The notes below the pieces were generated by a model. The model was not told the DNA's origin. It saw only the letters and a list, made by a program, of their open reading frames with translations, and made no database searches. From the NCBI GenBank assembly GCA_028723425.1, contig JAQYEZ010000069.1, positions 1 to 55,549 on the forward strand: a DNA stretch of 55,549 bases, in the 5' to 3' direction. The translations under genes were made by a program, and so were the position numbers. Each line of letters begins with the position of its first letter. The stretch's first letter is position 1. Below, in pieces: positions 35,288-44,585 of this stretch. Source of the stretch: Peptoniphilaceae bacterium. GTDB taxonomy: Bacteria; Bacillota; Clostridia; Tissierellales; Peptoniphilaceae.

Positions 35288-36412
35288 ATGAGTAAATTTA
35301 TAATAACAACAAGCTTCGGTTTAGAGGCTTTGGTAAAAAGACAATTAATAGATTTAGGCTATAATAATATGCAAGTCCATGATGGCAAGCTTGTCCTTGA
35401 AGGTAAACTTTCAGATCTTCCAATATTAAATATTAATCTAAGAGAAGCTGATAGGGTATACCTTGAAATCCTAAATTTTAAGGCTTTAACTTTTGAAGAG
35501 CTTTTTGAAAATATTTCTGCCTATGATTGGGCTGATCTTATATCTAGTGAAGGAAATTTTATAGTAAATGCAAGAACTTATAAGTCAAAGCTTTTTGCTC
35601 TAAGATCTATACAGGCTATTTCAGAAAAGGCTATAGTTTCTTCTTTACAGAAAAAATATAAAATAAAAACTTTTCCCAAAACTAAGGAAAGATATAAAAT
35701 TGAAGTAATGATTGAGAAAAATATAGTGTCTGTTTGCCTTGATACATCAGGAGAAGGTCTACACAAGAGAGGCTATAGAGAAGATTCAGTTAAGGCACCC
35801 CTTAGGGAAAATTTGGCTGCAGGTCTTGTGGATTTGTCATTTTATAATAAAGACAGGTTTCTTTTTGATGGTTTTTGCGGTTCGGGTACTATTCTTATTG
35901 AAGCGGCTAGAATTGCAAGGAATATGGCTCCTGGTTTAGACAGGGATTTTGACTTTGTTCATTATAGTTTTTTTGACAGAGAAGTTTTTGATAGGGCAAA
36001 AAAAGAAGCCCTTGAAAGAATCAATTTTGATATAAGACTTAACATCTTGGGAGCAGACATATCACAAAGAGCTATTAGTCTTGCCAAAAATAATGCAATT
36101 AATGCTGGAGTTGGTGAGGATATTTCTTTTATTTCAAGGGATATAGGAAGTGTTGCATTAAAAAATGATTATGGGATATTAATAACCAACCCACCTTATG
36201 GCCAGAGGCTATCAAGGATTGATATGGATCAACTTTATAGGAAAATAAATGATAAGTTTTTAAAACTTGATACTTGGTCCTTGTATTTCATTAGCGGGGA
36301 TAATAGGTTCGAAAGAAATTTCAAGAAAAAAGTATCTAAAAAAAGAAAACTTTATAATGGTGGAGAAAAGGTTGATTTTTACCAATATTTTGGGCAAAAA
36401 CCTAAAAAGTAA
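35288..36412 (+). CDS. RlmL/YpsC-like 23S rRNA guanine methyltransferase
   Basis: A 374-residue protein. The N-terminal half is a ferredoxin-like plus THUMP RNA-binding region (to about residue 155); the C-terminal half is a Rossmann methyltransferase with LFDGFCGSGTILIEAA and the catalytic ITNPPYGQRL. This matches the YpsC/RlmL-N family that makes m2G in 23S rRNA. Homologous proteins begin around MSKFIITTSFGLEALV, supporting 35288 over the in-frame ATG at 35264. The start codon appears to coincide with the transcription start (see promoter). Whether it also has other RNA targets is unknown. Confidence 0.87.
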   Translation: MSKFIITTSFGLEALVKRQLIDLGYNNMQVHDGKLVLEGKLSDLPILNINLREADRVYLEILNFKALTFEELFENISAYDWADLISSEGNFIVNARTYKSKLFALRSIQAISEKAIVSSLQKKYKIKTFPKTKERYKIEVMIEKNIVSVCLDTSGEGLHKRGYREDSVKAPLRENLAAGLVDLSFYNKDRFLFDGFCGSGTILIEAARIARNMAPGLDRDFDFVHYSFFDREVFDRAKKEALERINFDIRLNILGADISQRAISLAKNNAINAGVGEDISFISRDIGSVALKNDYGILITNPPYGQRLSRIDMDQLYRKINDKFLKLDTWSLYFISGDNRFERNFKKKVSKKRKLYNGGEKVDFYQYFGQKPKK

Positions 36413-36451
36413 AAATAAAACACAAATGTAAAAAACCTGGAGGGGATTAAT

Positions 36452-37870
36452 ATAACTGAGAATAATAATACAAACAAAAAGAAAATTTGGCTTACGATTC
36501 TTTTAAGCCTAGTTGGAATTTATCTGGTAGTAACAGTAATATTTAGCTTTATTACCTTGCCAAATACTTATATAAATGGTAAGGATGTTTCTTATGCATC
36601 TAAGCAAAGCGTTTTGGATGATTCGATAAAGAACTTTAATATAGCTGTTAAAGGAAGAGATGGTAAAGCTTTAGAATTTGATGTAAAAGATATAGATTAT
36701 ATAGCAAAAATTCCTAATGATGCAAGTCTTGATCAAAACCCATTTACCTGGCCCTTAGCTTTCCTAAAAAATAAGGATGATGGTTTCAAATTTGACTACA
36801 ATGTTAAATATGACGATGAAAAATTAAACTCTATAATAAAATCATCAAATTTAATGACTGATATGAAAGAACCTGAGGATGCCAAAGTTGAATATAAGAA
36901 TGGTAAATTTGAGATAGTAAAAGAAGTTTTAGGAAATCAAATAGATTATGATAAAGTAAAGGAAAGAATAGTTGAGGCAATTAGAACTCATAATGGAGAT
37001 GAGATAGATCTTGACGATTCTTTTTATAAACAACCACAAGTAAAATCTGATGATGAAACTATAAAAAAAGAACTAGAAGATTCTAAAACAATAGAAAATT
37101 TATCCTATGACTTTGATATCAATGGTTATAATGACAAGCTTGAAGGTCAAAAGCTTATAGATATGTTTGAAAGCGTTGAGGGTAAATTAGAACTTAACTA
37201 TGATAAAGTATCAGCATATGTAAAAGAAATAGCTGATAAGACCAATACTTATGGTAAAGAAAGAAAGTTTCAAGCAACAGGCATAGGGGAAATTATAGTT
37301 CCACCTGGAGTTTACGGTTTTATACTTGATGTAGACAAAACTGTAGATAACATTTTTAAACTAATTGATCAAAGAAAATCAGGAACAGTAGAACCTGAAT
37401 ACAAAAGAAGAGGATTTACAAGAGAAGCTGATGGAACAGATATAGGCAATACTTATATAGAAGTTGACCTATCAAGGCAACATTTATGGTATTATAAGGA
37501 TGGTTCTGTTGTTCTAGAATCAAACTTTGTATCTGGTAACCTAGGTGAAGGAGCCTTAACTAATGTTGGAGTAGGATCTATTCTTTCAAAAGAAAGACAT
37601 GCCACCTTAAAAGGAGAAGATTTTGACGGTAAAACAAAATATGAAACACCAGTTGAATATTGGATGCCTATAGGATGGGATGGAGAGGGCTTCCATGATG
37701 CTCCTTGGAGAGGAGCCTTTGGGGGAAATATTTATCAATACGATGGAAGTCACGGTTGTATTAATTTGCCACCAGCTACAGCAAAGAGAATTTTTGAAGA
37801 AGCCGACTTTTCAACTCCAGTTATTGTTTATGAATCTTCAACAAACTTCTCTCCACATATGTCATATTAA
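36452..37870 (+). CDS. Membrane-anchored L,D-transpeptidase (YkuD), probable AUA start
   Basis: Read from 36452 the protein has 472 residues: a short basic N-terminus with KKK, one membrane helix (ILLSLVGIYLVVTVIFSFI), PG_binding_4-like regions, and a YkuD catalytic domain with SHGCINLPP (histidine 434, cysteine 436). It would cross-link peptidoglycan outside the membrane. The first ATG/GTG/TTG in frame is a TTG at 36557, which lacks a ribosome binding site and would delete the anchor. GGAGGGG (36439-36445) sits 6 bases before ATA 36452; the frame stays open to a stop at 36416. So initiation at AUA (or AUU 36446) is likely, unless a sequencing error hides an ATG. Confidence 0.8.
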   Translation: MTENNNTNKKKIWLTILLSLVGIYLVVTVIFSFITLPNTYINGKDVSYASKQSVLDDSIKNFNIAVKGRDGKALEFDVKDIDYIAKIPNDASLDQNPFTWPLAFLKNKDDGFKFDYNVKYDDEKLNSIIKSSNLMTDMKEPEDAKVEYKNGKFEIVKEVLGNQIDYDKVKERIVEAIRTHNGDEIDLDDSFYKQPQVKSDDETIKKELEDSKTIENLSYDFDINGYNDKLEGQKLIDMFESVEGKLELNYDKVSAYVKEIADKTNTYGKERKFQATGIGEIIVPPGVYGFILDVDKTVDNIFKLIDQRKSGTVEPEYKRRGFTREADGTDIGNTYIEVDLSRQHLWYYKDGSVVLESNFVSGNLGEGALTNVGVGSILSKERHATLKGEDFDGKTKYETPVEYWMPIGWDGEGFHDAPWRGAFGGNIYQYDGSHGCINLPPATAKRIFEEADFSTPVIVYESSTNFSPHMSY

Positions 37871-37876
37871 GAAAAG

Positions 37877-37910
37877 AAAAGTGGTATCATTAATTTGATA
37901 ATCACTTTTT
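37877..37910 (+). terminator. Terminator after the L,D-transpeptidase
   Basis: AAAAGTG-G-TATCA pairs with TGATA-AT-CACTTTT with a small bulge, ending in T5. It lies only 30 bases before the ecfA1 start codon. Confidence 0.65.
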
Positions 37911-37940
37911 GTATGTAAAAAATAATTGGAAGGTAAAACA

Positions 37941-38774
37941 TTGATAGAAATAAAAAATTTAGCTTATAGCTACAGGTCTGACCACAATCAGGCGGATACT
38001 GAAGAAGAAACAATTGCTATAAATAATTTATCTTTATCTATAGAAAAAGGAGAATTTGTTGCGATTTTGGGTCACAATGGGTCTGGTAAATCAACACTTG
38101 CAAAATTATTAAATGCACAAATTTTTCCTACACAAGGTGATATTATTATAGATGGTTTAAATACCAAAGATCATGATAAGGTGTGGGAGATTAGAGAAAA
38201 ATGTTCCATGGTTTTCCAAAATCCAGATAACCAAATGGTTGCAACTACGGTAGAAGAAGAGGTTGCTTTTGGCCCTGAAAATCTTCAAATAAAAAATCCT
38301 GAACTTAGAAATAGGGTTGAAGAGTCCTTAGAACTTGTTGGTATGCAAGATTACAAGCATAGATCACCATCTCAACTTTCTGGTGGTCAAAAGCAAAGAG
38401 TTTCTATAGCAGGAGTTCTTGCTATGCAATCAGATTATATTATCTTTGATGAACCGACAGCAATGCTTGATCCTAAAGGAAGAAAAGATGTTATAAAAAT
38501 CATAAAAAAGCTTAATCAAGAAATGGGAAAAACTATAGTTCTTATAACGCATTATATGGAAGAAGCCGTAAATGCTGATAAAATTATCGTCTTAAACCAA
38601 GGAGATAAGGCCTTAGAAGGATCTGCAGTAGATGTTTTTTCTCAAGTGGAGAAAATGAAAAAGTTGGGTCTTACTGTCCCCCAAGTTACAGAAGTTGCCT
38701 ATGAACTAAAAAAGGCAGGAATAAAAATTGACAAGATGCCTTTAACTATAGATCAACTAATGGAGGAGCTATGA
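37941..38774 (+). CDS. ecfA1: ECF transporter ATPase EcfA1
   Basis: A 277-residue ABC ATPase of the energy-coupling module. Walker A is GHNGSGKST, the Q-loop reads VFQNPDNQMVATTVEEEVAFGPEN across two family-typical segments, and the signature is LSGGQKQRVSIAG. GGAAGG at 37928-37933 fits the TTG at 37941; an earlier TTG (37926) has no such site. About ten extra acidic residues (positions 10-25) interrupt the first strands. It works with EcfA2 and EcfT to power uptake of vitamins bound by separate S-components, none of which is in the window. Confidence 0.9.
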   Translation: MIEIKNLAYSYRSDHNQADTEEETIAINNLSLSIEKGEFVAILGHNGSGKSTLAKLLNAQIFPTQGDIIIDGLNTKDHDKVWEIREKCSMVFQNPDNQMVATTVEEEVAFGPENLQIKNPELRNRVEESLELVGMQDYKHRSPSQLSGGQKQRVSIAGVLAMQSDYIIFDEPTAMLDPKGRKDVIKIIKKLNQEMGKTIVLITHYMEEAVNADKIIVLNQGDKALEGSAVDVFSQVEKMKKLGLTVPQVTEVAYELKKAGIKIDKMPLTIDQLMEEL

Positions 38775-39631
38775 AAATAGAGCTAAAGAATGTAGACTAT
38801 ATTTATGATCAAGGCCTAGTTGATGAAGTCTATGCTTTGAAAAATATAAATCTTGAAATAGGTGATCATGAAATCATAGGCTTAATTGGACAAACAGGTT
38901 CTGGAAAATCAACCTTGGTTCAACTTTTAAATGGTCTTTTGCTTCCATCAAAGGGAGATGTTATTATAGATGGAATTAACTCAAAAGATAAGGAAAAAAG
39001 AAGAGAGGCTAGATTTAAGGTAGGTCTTGTTTTTCAATATCCGGAAAATCAACTTTTTGAAGAAACAATTGCCAAAGATATAGGATTTGGTCCCAAAAAT
39101 ATGGGACTTGAACAAGCAGAAATTCAAAAAAGAGTAAGGGAGTCTATGGAAGCTGTTGGTCTTTCTTATGATGAGTATAAAGATGTATCACCTTTTGAAA
39201 TATCAGGTGGGCAACAAAGAAGAGTAGCAGTAGCAGGAATTATATCTATGAATCCCAAAGTTCTAGTTTTGGATGAGCTTACAGCAGGTCTAGATCCTAA
39301 GGGCAGGGATGAAATATTTTCTGAAATAATGAATTTGTACAAAAATAATCCTGAACTAACCATAGTTTTAGTTAGCCATTCTATGGAAGATGTTGCCAAA
39401 TATGTGGAGAGGGTAATAGTGATGAATAAGGGAGAAGTTTTCTCTGATGGAACTACCTATGATACTTTTACAGAAAAAGACTTGGAATCCATAAGTCTAG
39501 ATATTCCACAAATTACCAAATTTATGAAAAAATACAAAAAAGCTGGCAATCCTGTGAGAGATGATATATATACAGTAAAAGATGCTGTAAAAGAATTAAA
39601 GATGTATTTAGGAGCTAGAGAAAATGAATAA
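38771..39631 (+). CDS. ecfA2: ECF transporter ATPase EcfA2
   Basis: A 286-residue ABC ATPase. Walker A is GQTGSGKST, the Q-loop region VFQYPENQLFEETI, the signature ISGGQQRRVAVAG and the Walker B with VLDELTAGLDP are all intact. It overlaps ecfA1 by 4 bases (ATGA) and ecfT by 8 bases, so the three are made together. It forms a heterodimer with EcfA1. Confidence 0.92.
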   Translation: MKIELKNVDYIYDQGLVDEVYALKNINLEIGDHEIIGLIGQTGSGKSTLVQLLNGLLLPSKGDVIIDGINSKDKEKRREARFKVGLVFQYPENQLFEETIAKDIGFGPKNMGLEQAEIQKRVRESMEAVGLSYDEYKDVSPFEISGGQQRRVAVAGIISMNPKVLVLDELTAGLDPKGRDEIFSEIMNLYKNNPELTIVLVSHSMEDVAKYVERVIVMNKGEVFSDGTTYDTFTEKDLESISLDIPQITKFMKKYKKAGNPVRDDIYTVKDAVKELKMYLGARENE

Positions 39632-40412
39632 TTTAAGTATAGGACAATATCTACCTTTTGATACATTTATCCATAGACTTGACCCGAGGGTAAAAATTAT
39701 AAGTTCATTTTTGTTTATAATTACTATATTTTTTGTGGACAATTTTATAGGTTACCTTCCTTTTATTGGCTTAATTGTAGTTATGGTTAAAGTTGGCAAA
39801 ATTCCCGTAAAAAGCTTACTTAGGTCTATAAAGCCCTTGATATATATTTTGCTAATAACTGGTTTAATTAATCTTTTTACAACACCAGGTAAGCCTTTGT
39901 TTAGCCTGGGCCCTTTTGTTGCAACAATTGAAGGACTTTATAAGACTATCTTTATGTTGATAAGGCTAATTTTGATAGTACTTGCTACATCCCTACTAAC
40001 TTACACAACAAGTCCTATGGAGTTAACATTTGGTCTTGAAAAGTTATTTTCTCCCTTAAAAAGATTTGGATTTCCTGCGGGCGAATTAGCTATGATGGTA
40101 TCTATTTCCTTAAGATTTATACCAACCTTATTCCAAGAGGCAGAAAAGATAAAACTTGCTCAAATGGCAAGAGGGGCAGATTTTGAGTCAGGAAACATAA
40201 TAAATCGTGCAAAAAACATGATTCCGCTTTTGGTACCTCTCTTTATCAATGCCTTTAATCGTTCAGATGACTTAGCCACAGCTATGGAAGCTAGGCTATA
40301 TAGGGTTGGAAGAGATAGAAGTAGACTTAATGAAATTTACATGAAAAAAACAGACTATATTTGCTTATTTGCTTTTATAGCTTTTTGTTTAATAATAATT
40401 TTTGCTAATTAG
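39624..40412 (+). CDS. ecfT: ECF transporter transmembrane coupling protein EcfT
   Basis: A 262-residue membrane protein with about six hydrophobic segments. The conserved coupling helices carry the AxARG-type motifs: AQMARGADFESG is the first and AMEARLYRVG the second. It links the ATPases to S-components. The start lies within the end of ecfA2. truA begins 1 base after its stop codon, the gene order conserved across Firmicutes. Confidence 0.93.
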   Translation: MNNLSIGQYLPFDTFIHRLDPRVKIISSFLFIITIFFVDNFIGYLPFIGLIVVMVKVGKIPVKSLLRSIKPLIYILLITGLINLFTTPGKPLFSLGPFVATIEGLYKTIFMLIRLILIVLATSLLTYTTSPMELTFGLEKLFSPLKRFGFPAGELAMMVSISLRFIPTLFQEAEKIKLAQMARGADFESGNIINRAKNMIPLLVPLFINAFNRSDDLATAMEARLYRVGRDRSRLNEIYMKKTDYICLFAFIAFCLIIIFAN

Positions 40413-40413
40413 T

Positions 40414-41157
40414 ATGACTATAAAAAATATTTTACTAAAGATACAATATGATGGCTCTGGATTTTCTGGTTATCAAATTCAGCCAAACAAGAGAAGTATA
40501 CAAGAAGAACTTGAAAAAGCAATCAGAAAAGTGACAAGAGAAAATAATAGAATAATAGCAGCAGGTAGGACAGATGCAGGGGTTCACGCTAATTGCCAGT
40601 ATATAAATTTCCTTACGGCTTCAAATATAAAAGCAGATAAATTCTCCTACCACCTAAGGCCATTTCTTCCTAATGATATTTTGGTCCTATCATCAAAAGA
40701 GGTTGCTTTAAACTTTCATGCTAGGTTTTCTGCCCACAAAAAAACTTATAGATATGTAATATCTACAAAAAAAGTTCTACATCCAATATATAGAAATTAT
40801 ATGCAACAAGTTACTTATAAGCTTGATAGGGAAAAATTGGCCCAAGGTCTTGAGATTTTAAAGGGAGACCATGACTTTAAATCTTTTATGTTTACTACAA
40901 AAAATGCTATAATTAACACAAGAAGAAAGATAGATGAGGCTTATTACATAGAAAAAAATGAAAGAATTGATCTAATTTTTGAGGCTGAGTCTTTTTTACA
41001 CAACCAGGTAAGGATAATGGCTGGAAGTCTTGTGGAGCTTGCAAGAGGAAGGATAAGTATAGAAAAATTTAAATCATATCTTGATCCAGACAATAGTGAG
41101 AGAGCAAATCCAACTTTAGGACCTGGAGGTCTATATCTTGAAAGGATAGAGTATTGA
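40414..41157 (+). CDS. truA: tRNA pseudouridine synthase A
   Basis: A 247-residue TruA. The catalytic aspartate is in AAGRTDAGVHA, and FSGYQIQPNKRSIQEELE and FLHNQVRIMAGSLVELARGR are the conserved flanking segments. It makes pseudouridine at positions 38-40 of tRNAs. An in-frame TTG at 40402 is possible but the ATG at 40414 fits the family start. In most Firmicutes this ecf-truA unit follows the ribosomal protein cluster ending in rplQ; here an L,D-transpeptidase stands upstream instead. Confidence 0.93.
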   Translation: MTIKNILLKIQYDGSGFSGYQIQPNKRSIQEELEKAIRKVTRENNRIIAAGRTDAGVHANCQYINFLTASNIKADKFSYHLRPFLPNDILVLSSKEVALNFHARFSAHKKTYRYVISTKKVLHPIYRNYMQQVTYKLDREKLAQGLEILKGDHDFKSFMFTTKNAIINTRRKIDEAYYIEKNERIDLIFEAESFLHNQVRIMAGSLVELARGRISIEKFKSYLDPDNSERANPTLGPGGLYLERIEY

Positions 41158-41546
41158 AACAGAGAGAAAAATTCCAACAAATAAAAATTATCCTGGCTCT
41201 TATAGCCTTATTATTGTCTTTTCCCTATGTTAATGGCAAGCTAAATTTGGTCTTATTTTTTCTAGTAGCTTTAATATTTATTGTTATGACTATCTTATAT
41301 GCAGTAAAAGAAGCTTTAGATACTGTAAGTTCTGTAGTAAAATTCATACTTTGCTTTTTAAATATTTCTTCTTTAATTTATTTTGTAGAAGAATTTACTA
41401 AAGTGGATTATTTTAAAACTGTAACAAAAAATATATATGGACCCTTATTTGAAAAAGGGATAAATACCAATATATTTCTTTTATTTATATTTGTAGTAAC
41501 TAGTATTTTGATTTTTGTATTTAATCGATTGAATGTGGGAGAATAG
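41154..41546 (+). CDS. Small four-helix membrane protein, unknown
   Basis: A 130-residue protein with four hydrophobic segments (roughly 11-26, 30-50, 60-80, 107-124) and a basic N-terminus. The start would be a TTG overlapping the truA stop codon, with AAAGG about 9 bases upstream. No family is recognised. It ends 1 base before the start of the next envelope protein gene, so it is translated from the same message. Confidence 0.6.
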   Translation: MKQREKFQQIKIILALIALLLSFPYVNGKLNLVLFFLVALIFIVMTILYAVKEALDTVSSVVKFILCFLNISSLIYFVEEFTKVDYFKTVTKNIYGPLFEKGINTNIFLLFIFVVTSILIFVFNRLNVGE

Positions 41547-41547
41547 G

Positions 41548-42588
41548 ATGGAAAAGAAAGACAATAATATAAAAAGAAAAAAGAAAATTTCAAACAAAAC
41601 CATAATAGCAATACTTATTATTTTGTTAATTTGTTTGGCAACATTTCTTATCAGAAGTCAATTTAAAAATCTGGATTCTTCAAGAAATATGACATCCAAA
41701 GAGATAAATGATAATTCTTACAATTCATCAAATATAATGAGGGTAGATTTAAGCGATATAAAGACTATTAATTTCGATTTAAAAACAACAGATGTTAGAA
41801 TACAAAGGTCAAATACAAATCCCTATATAGAATACACAAAGCTTTATAAGGGTGATGAAAATGTATATGATGTAAAAGTTAATATAGATAATGGCAATAT
41901 ATACATCTCTTCAGATATTAAGGGTCAAGAACTCTATATGAAAAACAAGATACAAGTTGTAAGAATTTTCCTACCTAAGGAAGGGAGTATAGATGAAATA
42001 AAAGGAAAACTTGGAGCAGGCCAAATAAAGATTTCAAATCTTGAATCTAAAAATCTAGATATAAGCCTGGAAAGTGGAACTATATCTATTGATAATTCTT
42101 ATTTTAATGGAACAATTAGAAATGATGCTGGTAATATCAACCTAGTGAAATCTGAAATGAATAATGCCTCTCTTATTACTAAGGCAGGAGATATAGTTGC
42201 AGATGATATTAAAATGACAAATGACATATCCTATCAAACAGATGTAGGAAGTATCAATATCAAAACCCAAGATCCTATAGATAAGTTTGACATTACAGCA
42301 AGGTTAAATATAGGAAACTTTATTTTAGGCAATGTATCTTATAGGAATATAAAAGATGGCTATAAGACAGAAAACAAGGCTCAAAGAAAAATAGATTTAA
42401 GAACAAAAATTGGAGATATTATTTTTAATAAAGGAGAGGGTGCTGCTATAGAAAAGGAAGAAATTTTTTCAGCTCCAGAAGAAGACCAAGGGCAAGATAA
42501 TGAAAATCCTGATGATATTATAACTCCAGTTGATGATTCTATACTTAAACAAAACCGCGACAATACTAAGGTAGAAGGAAATAATTAA
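41548..42588 (+). CDS. DUF4097-like membrane-anchored beta-repeat protein
   Basis: A 346-residue protein: basic N-terminus, one membrane helix near residues 18-38, then a long region rich in short beta strands with repeats such as ESGTISIDNS, NDAGNINLV, KAGDIVADD and DVGSINIK, each a turn of a beta-helix, and a disordered acidic tail. This is the pattern of DUF4097 (putative adhesin-type) proteins exposed outside the membrane. GGGAG before 41548 favours this start over the ATG at 41533. Function is unknown; a cell-envelope sensor or structural role is likely. Confidence 0.65.
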   Translation: MEKKDNNIKRKKKISNKTIIAILIILLICLATFLIRSQFKNLDSSRNMTSKEINDNSYNSSNIMRVDLSDIKTINFDLKTTDVRIQRSNTNPYIEYTKLYKGDENVYDVKVNIDNGNIYISSDIKGQELYMKNKIQVVRIFLPKEGSIDEIKGKLGAGQIKISNLESKNLDISLESGTISIDNSYFNGTIRNDAGNINLVKSEMNNASLITKAGDIVADDIKMTNDISYQTDVGSINIKTQDPIDKFDITARLNIGNFILGNVSYRNIKDGYKTENKAQRKIDLRTKIGDIIFNKGEGAAIEKEEIFSAPEEDQGQDNENPDDIITPVDDSILKQNRDNTKVEGNN

Positions 42589-42614
42589 GTTCTTTGGGCT
42601 TAATTATTTTTTTT
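42581..42614 (+). terminator. Terminator overlapping the stop codon at 42588
   Basis: ATAATTAAG (42581-42589) pairs with CTTAATTAT (42599-42607), followed by seven T. The stem includes the stop codon of the preceding gene. Confidence 0.8.
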
Positions 42615-42628
42615 AGAAAGAAATTATT

Positions 42629-44479
42629 ATGGATAAGGAAAATAGACTAATAAAAAATTTGAAAAAATATTTTGGTTATGATTCTTTTAGACAGGGTCAA
42701 GAAGAGATAATAAATAATATCCTAGATAAAAGGGCGGTACTTGGAGTCTTGCCAACAGGTGGAGGAAAATCTATTTGTTATCAACTTCCAGCCTTGATGA
42801 TGGAGGGGGTTTGCTTGGTGATTTCTCCCTTGATTTCTTTAATGAAAGATCAAGTAGACTCTTTGGTAGAAAATGGTATAGCTGCTTCTTTTATTAATTC
42901 CTCCATGACTAGTAAAAAATATAAAGAAACTCTATCTGCTATAGCAAGGGGTAAGATTAAAATCCTATATGTTTCACCAGAAAGACTAGAAAATGAGTTT
43001 TTTATTGAATTTATTCAAGGAATAAAAATTTCTTTTATAGCTGTTGATGAGGCTCATTGCATATCAAAATGGGGCCATGATTTTAGGCCTTCCTATAAAT
43101 TAATTCCAAAGCTTTATCAAATTATTGGAGATAATTTACAAATTACTGCCTTTACGGCAACTGCCACCAAGGAAGTAAGAAATGACATCATTAAAAATTT
43201 AGAGCTTAAAGATCCCTTTATAAAAGTAACAGGTTTTGATAGAGAAAATCTTCTATTTGAAGTAAGAAAGCCAAAAGACAAACTTTCATTTTTAAAAACT
43301 TACCTAGAAGATCATAAGGATTCATCTGGAATTATATATGCCTCAACTAGAAAAAGAGTAGAGGCAATATATAGATATCTAAAAAAACAAGGATTTTCAT
43401 CTACTTATTATCATGCTGGTCTTGATGAAGCTACAAAGAAAAAAAACCAGGAAGATTTTATTTTTGACAGGAAAAATATTATAGTTGCTACGAATGCCTT
43501 TGGTATGGGTATCGACAAATCTGATGTCCGTTTTGTGATTCATTACAATATGCCCCAAGATATGGAATCTTATTATCAAGAGGCAGGTCGTGCAGGTCGT
43601 GATGGAGAAAAATCAGATGCAATTTTATTGTTTTCTGGTCAAGATATAATAATAAATAAATTTTTAATTAGAAAAACTTCCAACAAAGACTATCTTATTA
43701 ATAAACTTAATAACCTCCAAATCATAATAAACTATGTAAATACTTCAGAATGTTTAAGGAAGTTTATCTTAAACTATTTTGGGCAGGAAGCAGAAGATAA
43801 GTGCAATTCTTGCTCAAATTGTCTTTCTTATTTTAAAAAAATAGATGTAACAGTTGACTGCCAAAAAATACTTTCTTGCATATATAGGCTAAGACAAAGA
43901 TATGGAGTAAATACGGTTGTAGCTTGTCTTAAAGGCTCAGATAGTGCTAATGCAAAGAAGAGAAATTTAAATTCTGTATCAACATTTGGTATCCTAAAAA
44001 ACGTTTCAGAAAAATATATCAAAGATTTGATAGGAACTCTAATAGCAGATGGCTATATAGGAGTTTCTGGTATAGAATATCCTATTCTTAAACTCACAAA
44101 AAAATCAAAAGCTATTCTTTTTGGAGAAAAAAAGATATTTATCAAGGAAATTGAAAAAGCAGATAGGTTAAAAGAAAAAGAAAAATCTCCTGATATATAT
44201 GATAGGGAAGACTATGATAAGGCTTTATTCTCAAGGCTAAAGAAACTTAGATTATCACTATCAAAAGAAAGAAATATACCTCCATTTATTATCTTTAATG
44301 ATGCTTCATTAAAAGATATGTCAATAAAAAAACCGAAAACAGAAGAAGAATTTCTGAATGTAAAAGGGGTAGCTAGCAAAAAACTAAGCCAATATGGGGA
44401 TCTTTTTTTAGCAGAAATAAATGACTTCATCGCAGAAAAAAGATCAAAAGATAATATTTACTATGACAAATTAAAATGA
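42629..44479 (+). CDS. recQ: RecQ ATP-dependent DNA helicase
   Basis: A 616-residue superfamily 2 helicase. Walker A is LPTGGGKSICYQLP, the DExH box is VDEAHCISKWGHDFRP (including the RecQ aromatic loop), and the last helicase motif is QEAGRAGRDGE. Zinc-binding cysteines follow in ECLRKFILNYFG and CNSCSNC, and a C-terminal HRDC-like region starts near residue 520. It unwinds DNA in recombination repair. The ribosome binding site is weak (AGAAAG), and it starts just after a terminator, so its promoter is unclear. Confidence 0.93.
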   Translation: MDKENRLIKNLKKYFGYDSFRQGQEEIINNILDKRAVLGVLPTGGGKSICYQLPALMMEGVCLVISPLISLMKDQVDSLVENGIAASFINSSMTSKKYKETLSAIARGKIKILYVSPERLENEFFIEFIQGIKISFIAVDEAHCISKWGHDFRPSYKLIPKLYQIIGDNLQITAFTATATKEVRNDIIKNLELKDPFIKVTGFDRENLLFEVRKPKDKLSFLKTYLEDHKDSSGIIYASTRKRVEAIYRYLKKQGFSSTYYHAGLDEATKKKNQEDFIFDRKNIIVATNAFGMGIDKSDVRFVIHYNMPQDMESYYQEAGRAGRDGEKSDAILLFSGQDIIINKFLIRKTSNKDYLINKLNNLQIIINYVNTSECLRKFILNYFGQEAEDKCNSCSNCLSYFKKIDVTVDCQKILSCIYRLRQRYGVNTVVACLKGSDSANAKKRNLNSVSTFGILKNVSEKYIKDLIGTLIADGYIGVSGIEYPILKLTKKSKAILFGEKKIFIKEIEKADRLKEKEKSPDIYDREDYDKALFSRLKKLRLSLSKERNIPPFIIFNDASLKDMSIKKPKTEEEFLNVKGVASKKLSQYGDLFLAEINDFIAEKRSKDNIYYDKLK

Positions 44480-44514
44480 AGGAAAGAGTAAAAAAATTAT
44501 GCTTAGCTTTAATA

Positions 44515-44570
44515 AAATCGTATTGATTAAAGTAAAAAAATCCAATTAATTACTTTAATCAATATGATTT
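44515..44570. terminator. Long inverted repeat between recQ and asnA
   Basis: A 21-bp stem with one mismatch (44515-44535 with 44550-44570) around a 14-base loop containing an A-run. It lies between convergent genes and is probably a bidirectional terminator, although neither strand has a long T-run directly after the stem. Confidence 0.6.
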
Positions 44571-44585
44571 ATAAAAGATTTATTC

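Noticed and set aside
36557..36559. TTG at 36557 as the start of the L,D-transpeptidase
   Set aside because: It has no ribosome binding site and would remove the membrane anchor that lies in frame just upstream.
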